Shown here piece by piece: positions 18,048 to 26,797 of a stretch of DNA of 64,000 nt. The DNA is from Paraliobacillus sp044383835. Lineage in GTDB: Bacteria; Bacillota; Bacilli; Bacillales; Amphibacillaceae. The notes under the pieces were generated by a model. The model was not told where the DNA came from, searched no databases, and saw only the letters and a program-made list of their open reading frames with translations. The position numbers and the translations under genes were made by a program. The stretch is taken from the NCBI RefSeq assembly GCF_044383835.1, contig NZ_JBISEP010000002.1:186001-250000 (forward strand), in the 5' to 3' direction. Position 1 is the first letter of the stretch; every line of letters starts with the position of its first letter.

Positions 18048-19400
18048 CTAAAGTTCTTCTGCGTTTGATTCTATTACTCTTTTAAACCAATAAAAGCTTT
18101 TTTTCTTATATCGCTTTAAGTCCAGTAACTCACTCTCACAACGATTGACATAAATCAGTCCATAACGTTTTGACATTTCGCCTTTTGAACTAAGTATATC
18201 TGTTGATCCCCATGTCAAATAACCAATCACATCAACACCTTCTTGCATGGAGATTTTCATCTGCTCTATATGCTGTTTCAAATAATCAATTCGATAGTAA
18301 TCATCTACGAAATTGTCTTGATTCAATTTTTCTCTGACACCAATGCCATTTTCGGTAATAAAGATTGGTAGTTTATAACGCGCATAAATATCTTTTAAAG
18401 CAATTCTTAATCCGATTGGATCAATTACCGCACCCCATTCACTCATTTGTAAATGATGGTTTTTCATCATGCTGGTAAAAAGATTATCATCACCAGTATA
18501 CTGTACTACTCTACTTTGATAATAACTAATGGATAAGTAGTCTACGATATTTTCCTTTAACAAAGCTACATCATCACGATGCATCTTCAGTACCCTATTC
18601 TCTTGTTCTAACTTAGCTGTAAAATAGCTAGGATATTCACCAGTTGTGAAAATATCAAGATAACAATCAATTAATAATTGTTTTACTTCGACATTGGCTA
18701 ACACATCTACTGGCTCTGGGTTTGCTGGATAAGTTAAAAAGTAAGAAATCATACCACCCATTTTCGCATCTGGAATAATCTCACGCATCGCCTTTGTTGC
18801 TTTTGCATGGGCGATCAGTACATTGTGACAAAGCTGGTATTTTAACGGTTCCGAAAGGTTTTGATCCAGCACACCCCAATATTCCGGGTTAAGTAAAACC
18901 ACATTTATCTCATTAAACGTGAGCCAATATTTAACTTTATCCTTATAACGATTGAAAACACATTTGGCATAGGCTTCGAACAAATCCACTACTTTTCTTG
19001 AAGCAAAACCGTTATACTTCTCAGCTAAAACTAGAGGTAAATCAAAGTGATACAATGTAATAACCGGCTCGATCCCATTTGCAAGTAATTCGTCAAAAAG
19101 CACATCATAAAACTGTAATCCTGCTTCATTCACTTCTCCTTCACCATTAGGAAAAATCCTTGACCAAGAAATACTTGTACGATACGCACTGTACCCCATC
19201 TCTTTGAATAGCGCAATATCCTCTTTAAAGCGATGATAAAAGTCTACCGCTGTTGTCCAATCGGAGTAACCTTCTGGAACTTCTCTTGCATCTATAATTG
19301 ACAGGCCTTTTCCATACGAATTTGCTGCACCTTCTGTTTGGAAGGAAGTAACTGCTCCACCCCACATAAAATCTTCTGGTACAATACTTTTCGATTGCAC
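18048..19400 (-). CDS. GH1 family 6-phospho-beta-glucosidase-like enzyme
   Basis: A 450-residue family-1 glycosidase. The acid/base is Glu164 in TFNEIN and the nucleophile is Glu350 in ITENG. Near the C-terminus, SSKGEMSKRYG (404-414) supplies the Ser/Lys/Tyr pattern that binds the 6-phosphate in BglA/BglH-type enzymes. Non-phosphorylated beta-glucosidases have an FEW-type segment there. It should cleave 6-phospho-beta-glucosides in the cytoplasm. It starts at GTG behind AGAGGAG, 72 bp after the ROK kinase. It is the last gene of an ABC-transporter locus without any PTS, which is notable. Confidence 0.85.
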   Translation of the reverse strand: MQSKSIVPEDFMWGGAVTSFQTEGAANSYGKGLSIIDAREVPEGYSDWTTAVDFYHRFKEDIALFKEMGYSAYRTSISWSRIFPNGEGEVNEAGLQFYDVLFDELLANGIEPVITLYHFDLPLVLAEKYNGFASRKVVDLFEAYAKCVFNRYKDKVKYWLTFNEINVVLLNPEYWGVLDQNLSEPLKYQLCHNVLIAHAKATKAMREIIPDAKMGGMISYFLTYPANPEPVDVLANVEVKQLLIDCYLDIFTTGEYPSYFTAKLEQENRVLKMHRDDVALLKENIVDYLSISYYQSRVVQYTGDDNLFTSMMKNHHLQMSEWGAVIDPIGLRIALKDIYARYKLPIFITENGIGVREKLNQDNFVDDYYRIDYLKQHIEQMKISMQEGVDVIGYLTWGSTDILSSKGEMSKRYGLIYVNRCESELLDLKRYKKKSFYWFKRVIESNAEEL

Positions 19401-19472
19401 GTTGTTCGCTCCTCTTCCGCTTTACTTTTTAGACACAGATTTACTTGCTCAAAATTAATGCAACCTCAGCAA

Positions 19473-20363
19473 TTAGCTACTACGCAATTGTTTTTTAAGG
19501 CCATATACAGCACCTAATAGATTAGCATTTTGCCTGAATTTACAGATATCTACAATTGGTCTGACTGTCGCTTTAGGCATCGTTTTTAAAAATCTATCTA
19601 ATTTATCATAAATACGATCAATTAAATCTTCTCGAGCACTTATACCACCACTCAACAAGATAACCTCAGGATCATAAACATATTGCAAATTAAATATACC
19701 TAATGCTAACAAATGAAAGAAATCATCAATGGCTTCGATACAAATCTCATCTCCAGCCTCTGCTAAGCTAAAAATTTCTTCACCTGACAATGCATCAACT
19801 GAAAGGTTTTTTCTTTTTGCTACTTTTCTTATCATCGAAGCTGTTGAGTCCATTCGAGTCCAAGCCTCTCCAGCTATCTCTTTATTTACACTCAATAGCA
19901 TAAATCCAAATTCTCCACCGTGAAGATTTGCTCCTTTATGCAATTTTCCATCCTTGATTATAGCACCACCAATTCCGGTGCCAATAGCCATGACAATAAC
20001 ATCTTTCTTTCCTTTTGCAGCACCAGCCCAGACTTCCGCATAACCAGCACAATTCGCATCATTTTCCATATACACCGGTAAATTTGTTCCTTCTTGAATT
20101 AATTCTTTCATATTTGGCCCATGTATATAAGAAATAGCACTTGCACCATAAACAACACCATCATCTGAAACAGCACCTGGTATGCTTACAGCTACTCCTT
20201 TTGCATCGTTATGTAGTTCCGCATAGAGTTGTATCATTGTTAATAAATCTTCCAATTCTTTTGGTGTTTTAGCCTTTTGATGTTCTAAAATATTACTTTC
20301 ACTATCAATAAGTCCATATTTTATATACGTACCACCAATATCAAATGCAATAAATTTATCCAT
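19473..20363 (-). CDS. ROK-family sugar kinase, candidate beta-glucoside kinase
   Basis: A 296-residue ROK kinase with the phosphate-binding loop DIGGT at 8-12, catalytic END at 100-102 (ENDAN) and the adenosine loop GTGIGG at 128-133. HGGEFG (148-153) is the ROK ligand motif. The CxCGxxGCxE zinc motif usual after it in glucokinases is absent. ROK enzymes include an ATP-dependent beta-glucoside kinase (BglK). Here the gene lies between two 6-phospho-glycosidase genes and an ABC importer, so phosphorylating the imported disaccharide is more logical than acting only on glucose. AGGAGG precedes the ATG. Confidence 0.82.
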   Translation of the reverse strand: MDKFIAFDIGGTYIKYGLIDSESNILEHQKAKTPKELEDLLTMIQLYAELHNDAKGVAVSIPGAVSDDGVVYGASAISYIHGPNMKELIQEGTNLPVYMENDANCAGYAEVWAGAAKGKKDVIVMAIGTGIGGAIIKDGKLHKGANLHGGEFGFMLLSVNKEIAGEAWTRMDSTASMIRKVAKRKNLSVDALSGEEIFSLAEAGDEICIEAIDDFFHLLALGIFNLQYVYDPEVILLSGGISAREDLIDRIYDKLDRFLKTMPKATVRPIVDICKFRQNANLLGAVYGLKKQLRSS

Positions 20364-20400
20364 GATTGTACCTCCTCGTATTTTTAAATATTATTACTCA

Positions 20401-20435
20401 AACAACTTATCACTTAGTGAAAGTGATAAGTTGTT
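20401..20435 (-). promoter_or_regulatory. Intercistronic stem-loop between the GH4 and ROK kinase genes
   Basis: AACAACTTATCACTT and AAGTGATAAGTTGTT form a 15-bp stem with a short loop. It sits 10 bp after the GH4 stop. On the minus strand it is followed only by TTTGAG, so it is more likely a processing or stability element, or a partial terminator, than a full stop. Confidence 0.6.
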
Positions 20436-20444
20436 ATATCGTTA

Positions 20445-21761
20445 TTACTTAAATTGCGGAACAAATTCCTTATGTGCTTCTAGCATTTCATCGAGTATTT
20501 GTTTTGCTATCGTATCCGATGGAACTAGCGGGTTGATCGTCATTGCTAAAAGAGCTGTATGGTAATTACCTGTTACAGCAGCATCAATCGTCGTTCTTTC
20601 AAAGGATTTTATTTGCTGTACAAGACCGAGAACGGGGATAGGTAAATCACCAATTGCAAAAGGTTTAGGGCCGTTTTTAGTAATAACACTACTAACCTCT
20701 ATAACAGAATCAGACGGAATACTTGCAATAGCCCCTTTATTAAGCGTATTCACTGTTTGAATATCACCTTTATCATTGTAAATCGAGTTAATTAAGTTAC
20801 AAGCTACATCACTATAATAAGCACCACCACGTTGTTCTAATTCCTTTGGTTTTTCCCGCAAATTTTCATTCTTATACGTTTCAAATAGCGTTTCTTCTAA
20901 CTTTTGAACAACTTTTGCTCGAACACCTGATTCCTTAAGGTCGTTTAATTCTCCTTCTAACATTTCTTTTTGTTTATAATAATATTTATGATATGGGCAT
21001 GGAAGAACCTTTAATCCTTTAATAAAATCAGGTTCAAAGGATACACTTTTAATATTTTTCATATTAATTTCACTTGCATCAGCAGCAATTTTATCAATCG
21101 CTTTTTCGGTAATATCCTCTCCATCTAGGTAGATCGTTAAGCCAAACACCATATGATTTAGTCCACCAAAGTCAATACGAATTCGCTCTGCATCTACCTC
21201 AAGGGATTTCGCCACTCCTCTTTCCATACCAATTGGAACATTACACAAACCTATAACTTTCTTCCAATTTGTATACCTGAAAATGGCTTCCACAATCATC
21301 CCAGCTGGGTTTGTGAAATTGATTAACCATGCATTCGGGCATAACACTTCCATTTCTTTCACAATTTCAAGCATGACAGGTATGGTACGTAATGCTTTAA
21401 ACAATCCTCCAGGTCCATTTGTCTCTTGACCAATCACATCATACTTTAGTGGTATTTCTTCATCTTTTGCTCGTGCTTCTAGTTGTCCAACCCTAAATTG
21501 AGTAGTCACAAAATCAGCATCCTTTAAGGCTGCTTGACGATCTAAGGTCAAATGTATTTCCATTGGAATATTAGCCTTCTCTACCATTCGTTTAGCCAGA
21601 TTTCCAACAATATCTAATTTTTCTTTTCCTTCCTCAATATCAACAAGCCATAGCTCGTTGATTGGTAATGTATCATACCTTTTAATAAATCCTTCAATTA
21701 ATTCAGGCGTATAACTAGAACCGCCACCTATCGTTACAACTTTCAATCCATTCTTTTTCAT
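20445..21761 (-). CDS. GH4 family 6-phospho-beta-glucosidase (NAD+/metal dependent)
   Basis: A 438-residue family-4 glycosidase. The Rossmann loop is IGGGSSYTPE (11-20). The metal site has Cys173 in CNVP and His203 in NHM, both diagnostic of GH4. Length and motifs match LicH/CelF-type 6-phospho-beta-glucosidases, which use NAD+ and Mn2+ and cleave by transient oxidation at C3. The ATG overlaps the DUF624 stop codon (ATGA), so the two are coupled. It provides a second 6-phospho-glycosidase beside the GH1 enzyme, which argues that the pathway intermediate really is phosphorylated. Confidence 0.88.
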   Translation of the reverse strand: MKKNGLKVVTIGGGSSYTPELIEGFIKRYDTLPINELWLVDIEEGKEKLDIVGNLAKRMVEKANIPMEIHLTLDRQAALKDADFVTTQFRVGQLEARAKDEEIPLKYDVIGQETNGPGGLFKALRTIPVMLEIVKEMEVLCPNAWLINFTNPAGMIVEAIFRYTNWKKVIGLCNVPIGMERGVAKSLEVDAERIRIDFGGLNHMVFGLTIYLDGEDITEKAIDKIAADASEINMKNIKSVSFEPDFIKGLKVLPCPYHKYYYKQKEMLEGELNDLKESGVRAKVVQKLEETLFETYKNENLREKPKELEQRGGAYYSDVACNLINSIYNDKGDIQTVNTLNKGAIASIPSDSVIEVSSVITKNGPKPFAIGDLPIPVLGLVQQIKSFERTTIDAAVTGNYHTALLAMTINPLVPSDTIAKQILDEMLEAHKEFVPQFK

Positions 21762-22363
21762 ACGTTACTCCTTTCATTTAAAAATGTATTAAATCTTTGA
21801 CTTTCTGCTGAATTTCCAATTTTCACAACAAAAAACATCGCTACACTTATCCCAAAAAAGAAAGTAATCCCCGGGATGAAGGCAATGGCAAGTACGAATG
21901 CCATAAACACCATCACATAGCCTACATTATTTTTTGGCAATACCCACACGAATGCGAATGATCGTTTTACCTGATACAGCATTGATTCTCCGGATTCAAA
22001 ATACTGAAAAAAGTGAATCATACTTAAAAATACCAAACCTAGCATACCTAATACTAAGGCTTTCATATATAACGATTGGAAAATCAATAGATTCATACTT
22101 ATGAGGATATACATAAGTGAAAATACGATTCCAGCACCGCTTAATTTTAAAAAAGCATGCGTAAAAGCATTTCGGAATATACGAAATGCTTCTACAGCTG
22201 ATAGATCTTTTTCTTTTAAAACCGTAATAAGCGCATGCGTGGCAGGGAAAACTCCTAAAACGACCAAACCTAATAGACTAAACAACACCCACAGAACTTG
22301 TAAATAGGCAAACCAATATATTTTTTGAATAACGATAGCATATTTTGAAAGAATCGTATCCAA
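21758..22363 (-). CDS. DUF624 (YesL-like) membrane protein
   Basis: A protein of about 201 residues with four to five hydrophobic helices and the DUF624 opening (WFAYLQVLWVLFSLLGLVVL). YesL-like proteins are encoded with sugar ABC importers and YesMN regulators in Bacilli; their biochemical role is unknown. The start is uncertain. The TTG at 22363 is placed because AAGGTGG lies 8 nt upstream, while the GTG codons at 22375 and 22372 overlap that site. The ATGA overlap with the GH4 gene shows co-transcription. A paralogue lies in the second ABC locus at 36246-36863. Confidence 0.75.
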   Translation of the reverse strand: MDTILSKYAIVIQKIYWFAYLQVLWVLFSLLGLVVLGVFPATHALITVLKEKDLSAVEAFRIFRNAFTHAFLKLSGAGIVFSLMYILISMNLLIFQSLYMKALVLGMLGLVFLSMIHFFQYFESGESMLYQVKRSFAFVWVLPKNNVGYVMVFMAFVLAIAFIPGITFFFGISVAMFFVVKIGNSAESQRFNTFLNERSNV

Positions 22364-22390
22364 CTGCCACACCACCTTATCTATTGATCA

Positions 22391-23260
22391 TTATCCTTTT
22401 ACCGAACCAGCTACCATACCCTTCATAATCTGTTCTTGGAACATTAAATACATTACAATAGTTGGTAAAACAGCAATTGTCATTGCTGCCATGGTCAGCG
22501 CATAATCTGTACTAAATCCGTCTGAGAATATCGCTAAGCTAAGCGGTAATGTTTTTAATGAACTATCATTAATAAACACTAATGCAAAAACAAATTCATT
22601 CCAATATCTTAAAAATGCTAGAATTGCTACAGTTGATAATGCAGGAACACTTAATGGAAGCATAATTTTGAAAAATATCCCCCAGTAGCCACTTCCATCA
22701 ATAAACGCTGCTTCTTCTAATTCTTTAGGGATCGTACTCATATAAGCAACTGTTAAAAAGATGGCAATCGGAAGCTCAAATGCAGTGTATGGCAAAATCA
22801 GTGCCCAATAACTATCTAGAAGTCCAACTTCATTCATCATTGTAAACAAAGGAACTAACGTACTATGAACAGGAATTAACATACCTAGCAAAAAGAATAC
22901 GACTAAAAACCCTTTTAGTTTAAATGTAAATCTTGATAACACATAAGCAGTTAGTGCACCTAAAAATATAGTCAATACGGTGGCCGTAACTGTAACAATG
23001 GTTGAGTTAATCATTGCCTGACCGAGATTAGCCACATCCCACGCTCGTTGAAAGTTTTCAAACGTAAAATTGGTTGGGAAAGCATATGGTTGTGTAAAAA
23101 ACTCTTCATTCGTTTTAAATGAGCTAGTAATTAACCAATATAACGGATACACCATTAGTAAAGAAAATGCAGTTAAAAACAATATTCTAATGGTTTTAAA
23201 TAATCCCGTTTTTAATGAAAAACCCAAAGAGGAATGCTTGTTATATGTTTCCGTACTCAT
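22391..23260 (-). CDS. Sugar ABC transporter permease, MalG type
   Basis: A 289-residue CUT1-family permease with six helices. The EAA-type loop EEAAFIDGSGYWGIFFKIML (about residues 178-197) contacts the ATPase. It pairs with the MalF-type permease 15 bp upstream and the lipoprotein at 24174. No ATPase gene is in the locus, so a shared MsmX-like ATPase encoded elsewhere is expected, as is usual for CUT1 systems in Bacillus. AAGGAGG precedes the ATG. Confidence 0.9.
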   Translation of the reverse strand: MSTETYNKHSSLGFSLKTGLFKTIRILFLTAFSLLMVYPLYWLITSSFKTNEEFFTQPYAFPTNFTFENFQRAWDVANLGQAMINSTIVTVTATVLTIFLGALTAYVLSRFTFKLKGFLVVFFLLGMLIPVHSTLVPLFTMMNEVGLLDSYWALILPYTAFELPIAIFLTVAYMSTIPKELEEAAFIDGSGYWGIFFKIMLPLSVPALSTVAILAFLRYWNEFVFALVFINDSSLKTLPLSLAIFSDGFSTDYALTMAAMTIAVLPTIVMYLMFQEQIMKGMVAGSVKG

Positions 23261-23275
23261 CTGATCAACACCTCC

Positions 23276-24151
23276 TTAGTCCTTTCTTCTCATTAAAACT
23301 TGACTTATTAAAATTAAAATTAAACTGAGAATAATAATCATGGTTGATATTGCAGATCCAAATCCATAGCGATACACCAGAAAAGTATTATTGTACATGT
23401 AGGTAGCCAAAATTTCAGTTGATTGTGCTGGTCCCCCACCAGTCATAACAAACACTTGATCAAATGCTTTTAAACTACCAGAAATACATAGTACAATTAC
23501 GACTTTAATAGTTCCCCACATATTCGGCAAAATAATGTAGAATAGTTTTTTCCAACCAGTTGCCCCATCAAGTAAAGCAGCTTCTTCAATTTCTCCAGGA
23601 ATATTCTGTATCGCAGCAATAAAAATGATTAAATATGGTCCGATGTAGTTCCAAATAATCGGAACTGCTACTGCATACATATTCACATCCGGATCAGCCA
23701 ACCAAGCTCTAGTCCATGATTCAAGACCAACAGATCGTAATACTGCATTAATCACGCCTAGGTCAGGATCAAAGATGTAACCCCAAATCAAACCTACAAC
23801 TACAGTAGATATAACCATTGGTAAAAAAACAGCTGAGCGAACAAATCGTTGGAACATATTACTTTTTCTTAATAACAACGCAAGCCCTAATGCAATTGGC
23901 ACTTGCCCTAACACAGATGCCCCTACAATAATTAAATTGTTCTTAAATGCCTTCCAAAATATTGGGCTTTGAACAACCTCAATATAGTTTTGAAAGCCGA
24001 TAAATGTCGCATCTCCAAGACCTGACCACTCAAAAAAACCGTAATAAGAAGACCAGAAAATTGGAATGATGACGAAAAAGCTGTAAAGCAAAAGGGCTGG
24101 AAGTAACGTAATTACTAACAATCCTCTTAACTTCAAACTAGATTGCATCAT
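23276..24151 (-). CDS. Sugar ABC transporter permease, MalF type
   Basis: A 291-residue CUT1 permease with six membrane helices and the docking loop EEAALLDGATGWKKLFYIIL (about residues 183-202). AAAGGGAGGG lies before the start, where two ATG codons in tandem leave the exact start open by one residue. It sits 22 bp after the binding-lipoprotein gene and 15 bp before the MalG-type partner. By context it imports a beta-linked disaccharide or small oligosaccharide. Confidence 0.9.
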   Translation of the reverse strand: MMQSSLKLRGLLVITLLPALLLYSFFVIIPIFWSSYYGFFEWSGLGDATFIGFQNYIEVVQSPIFWKAFKNNLIIVGASVLGQVPIALGLALLLRKSNMFQRFVRSAVFLPMVISTVVVGLIWGYIFDPDLGVINAVLRSVGLESWTRAWLADPDVNMYAVAVPIIWNYIGPYLIIFIAAIQNIPGEIEEAALLDGATGWKKLFYIILPNMWGTIKVVIVLCISGSLKAFDQVFVMTGGGPAQSTEILATYMYNNTFLVYRYGFGSAISTMIIILSLILILISQVLMRRKD

Positions 24152-24173
24152 ATTCCCTCCCTTTGCTTTTTAA

Positions 24174-25472
24174 TTAATTATTTGCCGTTTGTGCTTTTTG
24201 AATATCTTGTGCTACTTTTTCAACATCTCCACCTAGCATGATTTCTTGAAGGCCGTTATTAACTGCTTCTCCACCTGCAGATGTTAAATGCAAATCATAT
24301 ACAGGTGCAAACGATGCACTTTTGACAAGGTTAAATGCTTCATAGAAAAGTGGGTTTACTGTTCCTTTATCAAGTTCAAGGTCATACATTACCATCGAAT
24401 TACTTTCAGCAATTGTATTTTGCGCATCTGCATTACTTAATGTGTAAATTAGATCCATTGCGGCTTCTTTAGCAGCACCTTCTGTTTTACTACTTAACAA
24501 ATATCCGCCACCAGGTCCACCTGTAATTGTGTTTCCTGCACCTTTACCATCTTCTATAGCTGGTACGGTTGTAATACCAATGTTTTCTAATACATCTTCA
24601 GATACGGACGCTGCCAAACTACTAATCGTCCACGAACCGTTAATCATCATTGCTGCTTTCCCCTGTGCAAAAGATTGTTCTGCTTGTGTATTGTCCATGC
24701 TGTTTGCTCCTTCAGCATACGCGTCATGATCAACAAGCTCTTTAAAGTGATTTAGTGCCTCAATAAAAACGGGGTCTGTAAATGATGCACCATCTTGATT
24801 CACCGCATCCATAAACCATTCTGTACCAGTTACTCGATCAGCAATAGCGCCAAATGTTGTTGATTGTGCAACCCAAGGTGCCTTGTTCCCCATTGCTAAC
24901 GGTGTAATTTCTTTACTATTAAATGTATCAATTACTTCTATAAACTCATCCCATGTTGTAGGAACCTCTATATTATTTTCCTCAAATAATTGCTTGTTAT
25001 AATACATGAACGATGTTGCAGACATTGCGACAGGTGCGGAGTATAATTCTTCATCATAGTTGTACGGTTCTAGTGCGCCTTTTAGGAACGAATCTTTCCA
25101 TTCAGGGTTATCATCAAATAATGGTGTGATTGGCTGGATGAGATCACTTTTATGAAATTCATCTGTAAAGCTACCAGCATACGTTAAAAATATATCCGGA
25201 AGCTCATCAGCGGCTGCAACCGTACTAATACGTTGGCGATATCCATCAACTGGAATTGCTTGTTCATCAATTTCAATTTCTGGGTTATCTTCTTGGAATT
25301 GTGCAATCATATCTCTTACAGATCTTGCACGTAAATCATCTCCCGCGAAGTTATGCCAAATGGATAATTTCACTTTGTCATCGTCACCATTTGCTTCTTC
25401 CTTTTCTCCGTCGCCACCACATGCCACTAGAGCAAGGAGAAGAACTAACATCATAGCTAACAACTTTTTCAT
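24174..25472 (-). CDS. Sugar-binding lipoprotein of a CUT1 ABC transporter
   Basis: A 432-residue solute-binding protein. A hydrophobic signal ends in LVAC (Cys at about 18) followed by a Gly/Glu/Asp linker; the mature chain has the family-1 extracellular-binding-protein pattern (LSIWHNFAGDDLR). It is the first gene of the operon SBP, MalF, MalG, DUF624, GH4, ROK, GH1. A candidate promoter and a cre-like box lie just upstream, so expression should be subject to glucose repression and probably to activation by the neighbouring YesMN system. The ligand is inferred from downstream enzymes to be a beta-glucoside. Confidence 0.9.
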   Translation of the reverse strand: MKKLLAMMLVLLLALVACGGDGEKEEANGDDDKVKLSIWHNFAGDDLRARSVRDMIAQFQEDNPEIEIDEQAIPVDGYRQRISTVAAADELPDIFLTYAGSFTDEFHKSDLIQPITPLFDDNPEWKDSFLKGALEPYNYDEELYSAPVAMSATSFMYYNKQLFEENNIEVPTTWDEFIEVIDTFNSKEITPLAMGNKAPWVAQSTTFGAIADRVTGTEWFMDAVNQDGASFTDPVFIEALNHFKELVDHDAYAEGANSMDNTQAEQSFAQGKAAMMINGSWTISSLAASVSEDVLENIGITTVPAIEDGKGAGNTITGGPGGGYLLSSKTEGAAKEAAMDLIYTLSNADAQNTIAESNSMVMYDLELDKGTVNPLFYEAFNLVKSASFAPVYDLHLTSAGGEAVNNGLQEIMLGGDVEKVAQDIQKAQTANN

Positions 25473-25504
25473 AATTAACCACTCCTTTTTTTATGTTCTA
25501 CACT

Positions 25505-25535
25505 CATTTTATAATAGCGCTTTCATTATCGTAAG
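25505..25535 (-). promoter_or_regulatory. Promoter with overlapping cre-like box for the glycoside operon
   Basis: On the minus strand TTACGA, 17 bp, TAAAAT lies about 35-60 bp upstream of the lipoprotein ATG. TGAAAGCGCTATTA (25512-25525) falls within the spacer and matches most of the cre consensus. That placement implies CcpA repression by promoter occlusion. Confidence 0.55.
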
Positions 25536-25594
25536 GTAGGGATTCTAAAGATGAAGGGAGACAAATCAAAGTGGATAAATTATACACTCATAAT

Positions 25595-25631
25595 AAAAGC
25601 CCGAACCTGCTACACATGAGGTTCGGACTTG
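25595..25631 (-). terminator. Intrinsic terminator after the MupG-like gene
   Basis: AAGTCCGAACCT and AGGTTCGGGCTT pair with a 10-nt loop, followed on the minus strand by TTATTATG. It separates the regulatory operon (YesMN plus MupG-like) from the transporter operon. Confidence 0.8.
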
Positions 25632-25685
25632 CTTCTCGCTGAGCGCTTAACCTGTGATTCGTCTCCTTAATAACAACTAATTCAC

Positions 25686-26771
25686 TCACTTTTCTACAAA
25701 GGCAAACGTACTCCATGGCTTGATATAATCTAACAAGAATAGATTATCAGGGCTAACTTTTGCAACGAGATTCTTCCTCGAATCTTCCGGCATTTCTTTT
25801 AATACAATTTGTAGCTCCGCTTTATATTTCCCAAACGAATCATTACCAATCACAATATCACCCACTTGTTGCTTTTCAATTGAAAGTGTTGGTATCGAGC
25901 TGTGCGCATATTTTTTTCTTACTTCTGTTGAGCGAACTAAATATTCACTAATATCGCCTCGTCGAACATGCAATTCGTTTAAAATAATTTGTTTTTCTGT
26001 ATCAGATAACTTATCTTCTAATTCAATTTCAAACTCTAATAAATAACGATTTAGCTTTCCTAATCCAATTATTTCTTCCTCACTTGCATAAGCATTTCCA
26101 ATAATGACATCATCAATCAGTTCTGTCGCCCATAAGTGTTTTGCTTGCATTTGTATTGGTAAATCTCGATGTTCTTCTAAGGTACAAAGACCGTCATTTA
26201 TATCCCAAGGACCTATTGTTGCATTGGAAGATGAAACAAATGCAGCTGTTCGAATACCGTGTTCTTTAAATCTCTTTGAGCATCTAACAAAAAAATCATA
26301 CGAAATTCCTGTATATTTTTGGGGGTAAAAATTATGACAACCAATTATGCAGTGCTTATTTGGTTGATGTGAAAGGATATTGTTTAAATAATCAATGTCA
26401 TTACTCATATTTAATTCAATTTTTAAACCGTACGGGTTATACGTTAATGCTGCTTCTCCTTTCCCATCAAAAGCAGCGTCTAAACGAATGCCATCTGCTC
26501 CTAACTCAGCGAAGAAGCTTAAATCATCATAACCGATACCTAATCGATCAAACACTGTAGGTGTCACATCGAGAATAACTTCTAATTCCAATCCTTTTGC
26601 ATATAAAATAACGTCTTTAAAGACCTTTATCATTTCCTGCTTCGGCTGTTCTGCTGAAAGTAAACATGTAAACACGCGAGAAAAACCATTTTCTTTAGCT
26701 AATTTTAAATATTTCTTATCTTGTTCTAAAACAGATTTTTCAGGATAAATGGAAACACCAAGTTTTCGCAT
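25686..26771 (-). CDS. MupG-like TIM-barrel protein (DUF871, GH170-type)
   Basis: A 361-residue protein matching the DUF871/MupG family: the opening LGVSIYPEKS, the LEVILDVTP strand, GADGIRLDAAF, CHNFYPQKYTG and a C-terminal small beta domain (about residues 245-355). MupG of Staphylococcus is a 6-phospho-N-acetylmuramidase acting on MurNAc-6P-GlcNAc. Here no MurQ or MurP gene is nearby. Instead it follows a YesMN system by 26 bp and precedes a locus with two 6-phospho-glycosidases. A 6-phospho-glycosidase role on another disaccharide is therefore plausible but unproven. AAAGGAG precedes the ATG. Confidence 0.8.
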   Translation of the reverse strand: MRKLGVSIYPEKSVLEQDKKYLKLAKENGFSRVFTCLLSAEQPKQEMIKVFKDVILYAKGLELEVILDVTPTVFDRLGIGYDDLSFFAELGADGIRLDAAFDGKGEAALTYNPYGLKIELNMSNDIDYLNNILSHQPNKHCIIGCHNFYPQKYTGISYDFFVRCSKRFKEHGIRTAAFVSSSNATIGPWDINDGLCTLEEHRDLPIQMQAKHLWATELIDDVIIGNAYASEEEIIGLGKLNRYLLEFEIELEDKLSDTEKQIILNELHVRRGDISEYLVRSTEVRKKYAHSSIPTLSIEKQQVGDIVIGNDSFGKYKAELQIVLKEMPEDSRKNLVAKVSPDNLFLLDYIKPWSTFAFVEK

Positions 26772-26797
26772 ATCATACTATCTCCTTTAAGTACCGT

